Below, piece after piece: positions 60,615-64,000 of a stretch of DNA of 64,000 nt. Source of the stretch: BOG-931 sp963781725 (GTDB lineage Bacteria > Pseudomonadota > Alphaproteobacteria > Rhizobiales > Xanthobacteraceae). Below the pieces are notes generated by a model. That model did not search any database, was not told the origin of the DNA, and saw only the letters and a program-made list of their open reading frames with translations. The stretch is taken from positions 3,977,208-4,041,207 of the forward strand of contig CAWAGV010000002.1 in assembly GCA_963781725.1 (NCBI GenBank), in the 5' to 3' direction. A program made the translations under genes and the position numbers. The stretch's first letter is position 1, and each line of letters begins with the position of its first letter.

Positions 60615-63266
60615 ATGAATATCGCCGAAATCGAGCTTCAACTTTCCGATCTGGTCAAGCAGCCGTTTGACCAACGGGACTTCGCGCTTCGACTCCTCGA
60701 AATCTACAATGCGCCGAAGGCAACCCTCACCAAGTTGAAAACAGGCGCGCAGAACAAAGGAGAGCAGCCGGGTGACGTGCTCTGGTCACGCAAGTTTTTC
60801 GCCCGCATGGCGGCCCATGGGCGACCGGCAGAAGTGTTAGATTCCCTTAAGGGAAGCAGCGCGACCAAATCGCATAAGCCGCGTATCCTGCTTGCAACCG
60901 ATGGGTACGAGGTTGCCGCCTACGACAGCAAGAAAGACGAAACGCTTCATTGCGATTATAACAAACTCAACGACCGCTTTAATTTCTTCCTGCCGCTCGC
61001 CGGGATCGAAAAATACGAAGCAGTCGATGAGAATCAGGCGGACATCAAGGCCGCAGGACGACTCGCCAAACTCCATGACGAGATCGAGCGCTGCAATCCA
61101 GATTGGTTGACACCCGAAAAGCGCCACCCGCTCAATCAGTTTCTTACTCGCGTCCTGTTTTGTATGTTTGCGGAAGACACTGGCAGCTTCTCCAAGGGCT
61201 TGTTTGTCAAAACGGTCAGTGATTTCGGCGGTGAAGAGGGCGAGCATCTTCAAAGCCTTCTGAAAGAACTTTTTGACGTCATGAATATAGCCGAGGATGA
61301 ACGCGGGAATTTACCTGCCCACATCCGCGCGTTTCCATATGTCAACGGTGGGCTGTTCGCCGACAGCACAGAAGTTCCGAGCTTTAACCGCCGAGCCAAG
61401 CGATTATTGGTCGAGGCCGCTCAACTGGATTGGCGCGAGATTAACCCGGACATTTTCGGGTCGATGATTCAAGCCGTTGTCGACACGGAAATGCGCGCTG
61501 ATCTCGGCATGCATTACACTTCTGTCCCGAATATTATGAAAGTTCTGCAGCCGCTATTCCTCATGTCCCTTGAGCAGGAATTTGAACGAGCTCGCGGACA
61601 CAGGGAAGAGCGCTCCCTTCTGCGGAAGCTTCTCACGCAAATCTCGAAAATTCGCGTTTTCGATCCAGCTTGCGGCTCAGGAAATTTTCTTATCATCGCC
61701 TACCGCGAACTGCGCACTCTGGAAATGCGAGTGTTTCAGCGGCTTGACGAAATCGGCGGTGGTCAAACTACCTGGCGAGAAAGCGGTGTTAGGCTTTCCA
61801 ATTTCTACGGTATCGAATTCGCCGATTTTGCCGCAGAAACGTCGAAGCTGTCTCTTTGGATTGCTGAATACCAAATGAACCAGCGGTTCAAGAGTTTTTT
61901 CGGCGAAGCGCCTAAAAGCCTTCCCCTGCGGGAAGGCGGCCACATCGTCTGTGATAACGCGCTTACGGTAGATTGGCTCTCGGTCTGTCCGCCCCCGACC
62001 GTAGTTGTACAAAAGGAAAAAATCTTCGACTTGGCTCGCATTGCGAAGGTTCACGCGACCGAGGAAATAATCGATTCCGAAGTGCAGACGTATATCGTTG
62101 GAAATCCGCCCTACCTTGGGAGAGGTCAGCAAACCGCGAACCAGAAGCGCGATATGGCAATCGTCTTCCGTGCATATCTTGAAAAGCATCGGATGATAGA
62201 TTTCGTGGCGTGCTGGCTCGTTCGCGCTGCGGAATTTGCTGAAAGAACGCAGGCCGCCTTTGCCTTCGTGACGACTAATTCCATTTGCCAGGGAGAGCAG
62301 GTTCGACTTCTTTGGCCAATTATATTTGGAAAGGGGATGGAAATTGGATTTGCTCATCGCGCCTTCAAATGGAAAAATAATGCCGCTGACAATGCCGGTG
62401 TGACGTGCATCGTCGCTGGGGTAAGGCGCAAGTCAAAGGCGCCTTACTACATTTTCCAAGACGATATGGTGAAAAAGGTCGTTCACATAAATCCATATCT
62501 CGTGGATGGCGATGACACGATTGTCGAGGCGGTCAGGAACGCGGAGGTTGAGCCGCCTAGGCTGCAACTTGGGAATATGTCTGTAGACGGCGGTAATTTA
62601 ATTCTGTCGCCTCAGGAAAAGACCGCCCTCGTCGCTGAATTTCCCGAGGCGGAAGGTATCGTTCGCCGATTTTATGGGTCCCAAGAGTTTATAAAGGGGA
62701 TTGAGCGCTGGTGTTTGTGGATCACAGACGGCGATTTGCCTTTAGCGAACACAATACCTGAGGTTCGTCGGCGAATCGAAGGTGTGAGAAATATGCGATT
62801 GACCAGCGTTGATCCCGGCGCCCAGGCCTTGGCGGTCCGTCCGCACCGGTTTCGCGAAATGAATTGCGCGAGAGAGCACCTGATACTCGTACCACGGGTG
62901 TCGTCGGAAGACAGACTCTACATCCCGTGCGGATTGCTGCCGGCGGAAACAGCAATTTCTGACCTTGCTTATGCAATGTACGACGGACCTGTTTACTGGC
63001 TTTCGGTCCTTTCGTCGCGACTGCATCTGATTTGGATTTCCACGGTTTGTGGGCAATTGGAGACTCGGCTCCGATATTCAAACACGTTAGGTTTCAATAC
63101 GTTTCCAATGCCAAAGCTTTCGGTTCAAGACGTTTCGACCCTCGACAGTCATGCTTGGGAAATCATCGCAGCGCGAGACGCTCATCCCGGCCGCACCATT
63201 GCGTGGCTGGTACGAATTCGAGACTATGCCCCGGAACTTACAGGAAGCTCACCAAGCGTTAGATGA
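60615..63266 (+). CDS. MmeI-like N6-adenine DNA methyltransferase (C-terminus frameshifted)
   Basis: An 883-codon member of the MmeI-type class. Domain order: N-terminal MmeI_N (about 1-160, ending RILLATDGYEVAAYD), helical spacer (about 165-330, FPYVNGGLFADSTEVPSFNR and DIFGSMIQAVVD), methyltransferase (SAM motif FDPACGSGNFLIIAYRELR, catalytic NPPY in YIVGNPPYLG), then a target recognition domain. The N-terminus here does not show the endonuclease motif of MmeI, so it may be a modification enzyme. The last residues are out of frame: HPGRTIAWL is followed by VRIRDY instead of YEFETMP, which reads in the next frame. Confidence 0.9.
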   Translation: MNIAEIELQLSDLVKQPFDQRDFALRLLEIYNAPKATLTKLKTGAQNKGEQPGDVLWSRKFFARMAAHGRPAEVLDSLKGSSATKSHKPRILLATDGYEVAAYDSKKDETLHCDYNKLNDRFNFFLPLAGIEKYEAVDENQADIKAAGRLAKLHDEIERCNPDWLTPEKRHPLNQFLTRVLFCMFAEDTGSFSKGLFVKTVSDFGGEEGEHLQSLLKELFDVMNIAEDERGNLPAHIRAFPYVNGGLFADSTEVPSFNRRAKRLLVEAAQLDWREINPDIFGSMIQAVVDTEMRADLGMHYTSVPNIMKVLQPLFLMSLEQEFERARGHREERSLLRKLLTQISKIRVFDPACGSGNFLIIAYRELRTLEMRVFQRLDEIGGGQTTWRESGVRLSNFYGIEFADFAAETSKLSLWIAEYQMNQRFKSFFGEAPKSLPLREGGHIVCDNALTVDWLSVCPPPTVVVQKEKIFDLARIAKVHATEEIIDSEVQTYIVGNPPYLGRGQQTANQKRDMAIVFRAYLEKHRMIDFVACWLVRAAEFAERTQAAFAFVTTNSICQGEQVRLLWPIIFGKGMEIGFAHRAFKWKNNAADNAGVTCIVAGVRRKSKAPYYIFQDDMVKKVVHINPYLVDGDDTIVEAVRNAEVEPPRLQLGNMSVDGGNLILSPQEKTALVAEFPEAEGIVRRFYGSQEFIKGIERWCLWITDGDLPLANTIPEVRRRIEGVRNMRLTSVDPGAQALAVRPHRFREMNCAREHLILVPRVSSEDRLYIPCGLLPAETAISDLAYAMYDGPVYWLSVLSSRLHLIWISTVCGQLETRLRYSNTLGFNTFPMPKLSVQDVSTLDSHAWEIIAARDAHPGRTIAWLVRIRDYAPELTGSSPSVR

Positions 63267-63387
63267 AACTATTGAAAAACTCTACATTGGCCGTTCTTTC
63301 AAAACCGACACTGAACGCCTTGAACATCTGTTCAAGCTGTACACCCTCAAGAACGCCGAAAGCCAACGGGAGGTAGTTCTTGCCTGA
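63211..63387 (+). pseudogene. Out-of-frame C-terminal end of the MmeI-like methyltransferase
   Basis: YEFETMPRNLQEAHQALDET to LKNAESQREVVLA reads in another frame and matches the expected end of MmeI (in MmeI: ..LYDPKTMPSELLKAHQKLD..). One extra G at 63209-63210 would explain the break. The native stop lies 5 bases into the helicase start. Confidence 0.8.
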
Positions 63388-64000
63388 TTTTGTTCACGTT
63401 ACCTACGGTCAAACCGGGGAAAGTCAAAAACAGGACGCGATGGGCATGCGTGCGATGCAAGCGCGCGCTTTTAAAGAGAGAGGTTCACAGTACCTTTTAG
63501 TGAAGGCTCCGCCCGCGTCGGGCAAATCTCGCGCATTGATGTTCGTCGGGCTCGATAAACTGCAGAACCAGGGAATCAAAAAAGTAATCGTGGCTGTACC
63601 GGAGCGTTCTATTGGGGCGTCGTTCCGTTCTACGAAACTCACGGAACATGGCTTCTTCCGTGATTGGGCTGTGGAAGATGAGTGGAACCTATGCACAGCT
63701 GGAGGAGATGCTGGAAAGGTGGGACGTTTTGAGGCGTTCATGGCGGGTCCTGCCGAAGTGTTGATATGCACCCACGCGACGCTGCGCTTCGCCTACGACA
63801 AGATTGGCGCTGAGCCGTTCGCTAATTGTCTTCTTGCTATTGACGAATTCCATCATGCCTCTGCCGATGCGGATAGCCGCCTCGGGGAAGTCGTCCGGGG
63901 CCTAATGACTGACGGTCGCTCCCACATCGTCGCAATGACCGGCAGCTATTTCCGTGGCGACAGCATTCCGGTGCTGCGTCCCGAGGATGAGGAGCGGTTT
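63380..64000 (+). CDS. SF2 (DEAD/DEAH-like) helicase, 5' part, cut by window edge
   Basis: 207 codons of a superfamily 2 helicase running off the right edge. Start TTG at 63380, with GGGAGG 6 bases before, gives MPDFVHVTYG (first codon read as Met). Motif I is APPASGKSRA, motif Ia KKVIVAVPERS, motif II AIDEFHHAS (DEFH), motif III MTGSYFRGD. It overlaps the end of the methyltransferase, so the pair is an operon: a putative restriction or phage-defence module. The C-terminal half, which would show any nuclease domain, is outside. Confidence 0.88.
   Translation, partial: MPDFVHVTYGQTGESQKQDAMGMRAMQARAFKERGSQYLLVKAPPASGKSRALMFVGLDKLQNQGIKKVIVAVPERSIGASFRSTKLTEHGFFRDWAVEDEWNLCTAGGDAGKVGRFEAFMAGPAEVLICTHATLRFAYDKIGAEPFANCLLAIDEFHHASADADSRLGEVVRGLMTDGRSHIVAMTGSYFRGDSIPVLRPEDEERF

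Larger units (their letters stand above)
58764..64000. mobile_element. Genomic island in tRNA-Leu(UAA), open to the right
   Basis: The island starts in or just after the broken tRNA gene. It carries a tyrosine integrase, an intron-bearing tRNA-Leu, a methyltransferase and a helicase, and its base composition is less GC-rich than the rest of the window. The distal attachment site lies beyond the window. Confidence 0.75.

Overview
The window reads as a chromosomal segment of a GC-rich alphaproteobacterium of the Hyphomicrobiales (Bradyrhizobium/Xanthobacteraceae-like). I infer this from the gene families (several Bug/TctC solute-binding proteins, form II CO-dehydrogenase-like genes, Usg, an Anbu operon, BKACE), the CIRCE-controlled groESL, and palindromic intergenic repeats of the type common in that order. 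No rRNA or CRISPR array was seen.

Left part (1-8.4 kb): the 5' part of an IS110 transposase at the edge, then a LysR regulator divergent from a Bug-type solute-binding protein, an AraC regulator with a second Bug protein, an SPFH/band-7 membrane protein, a second LysR divergent from a secreted lipocalin-like protein, and a 3-oxoadipate enol-lactonase.

Molybdenum hydroxylase locus (8.4-24.3 kb): coxG, a secreted tandem-repeat protein on the other strand, then coxS-coxL-coxM. CoxL carries AYRGAGR, the form II signature, so CO need not be the substrate. A complete sulfate ABC transporter operon (sbp-cysT-cysW-cysA, reverse strand) and a VOC protein separate the structural genes from the maturation genes coxD, coxE, a split XdhC pair and a MoeA-like/MocA-like fusion that would build and insert the sulfurated Mo-cytosine-dinucleotide cofactor.

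Central part (24.4-58.6 kb): a DUF4189 protein, an ADP-forming acyl-CoA synthetase with a third Bug protein, a TetR-regulated YbhGFS-like ABC exporter with a clear operator, an MFS transporter, an HdeD-like gene with an N-terminal frameshift, a cyclic-nucleotide-binding protein, DUF72, BKACE, groES-groEL with a promoter inside a CIRCE element, usg, a CNT nucleoside transporter, a PrsW-type protease, an ECF sigma/anti-sigma/subtilisin operon, a CHASE-GGDEF-EAL protein, the Anbu peptidase operon (ATP-grasp, alpha-E, transglutaminase-like, Anbu), a MoCF protein, a purine phosphoribosyltransferase and a cupin.

Right end (58.7-64 kb): an integrated island, visibly less GC-rich. A tRNA-Leu(UAA) gene has lost its 3' acceptor strand next to a tyrosine integrase. 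About 1.4 kb further on lies a complete tRNA-Leu(UAA) gene whose anticodon is interrupted by a group I intron. It is followed by an MmeI-like DNA methyltransferase with a C-terminal frameshift and an SF2 helicase running off the window, together a probable restriction/defence cargo. The paired broken and intron-bearing tRNA genes are the most unusual feature seen.
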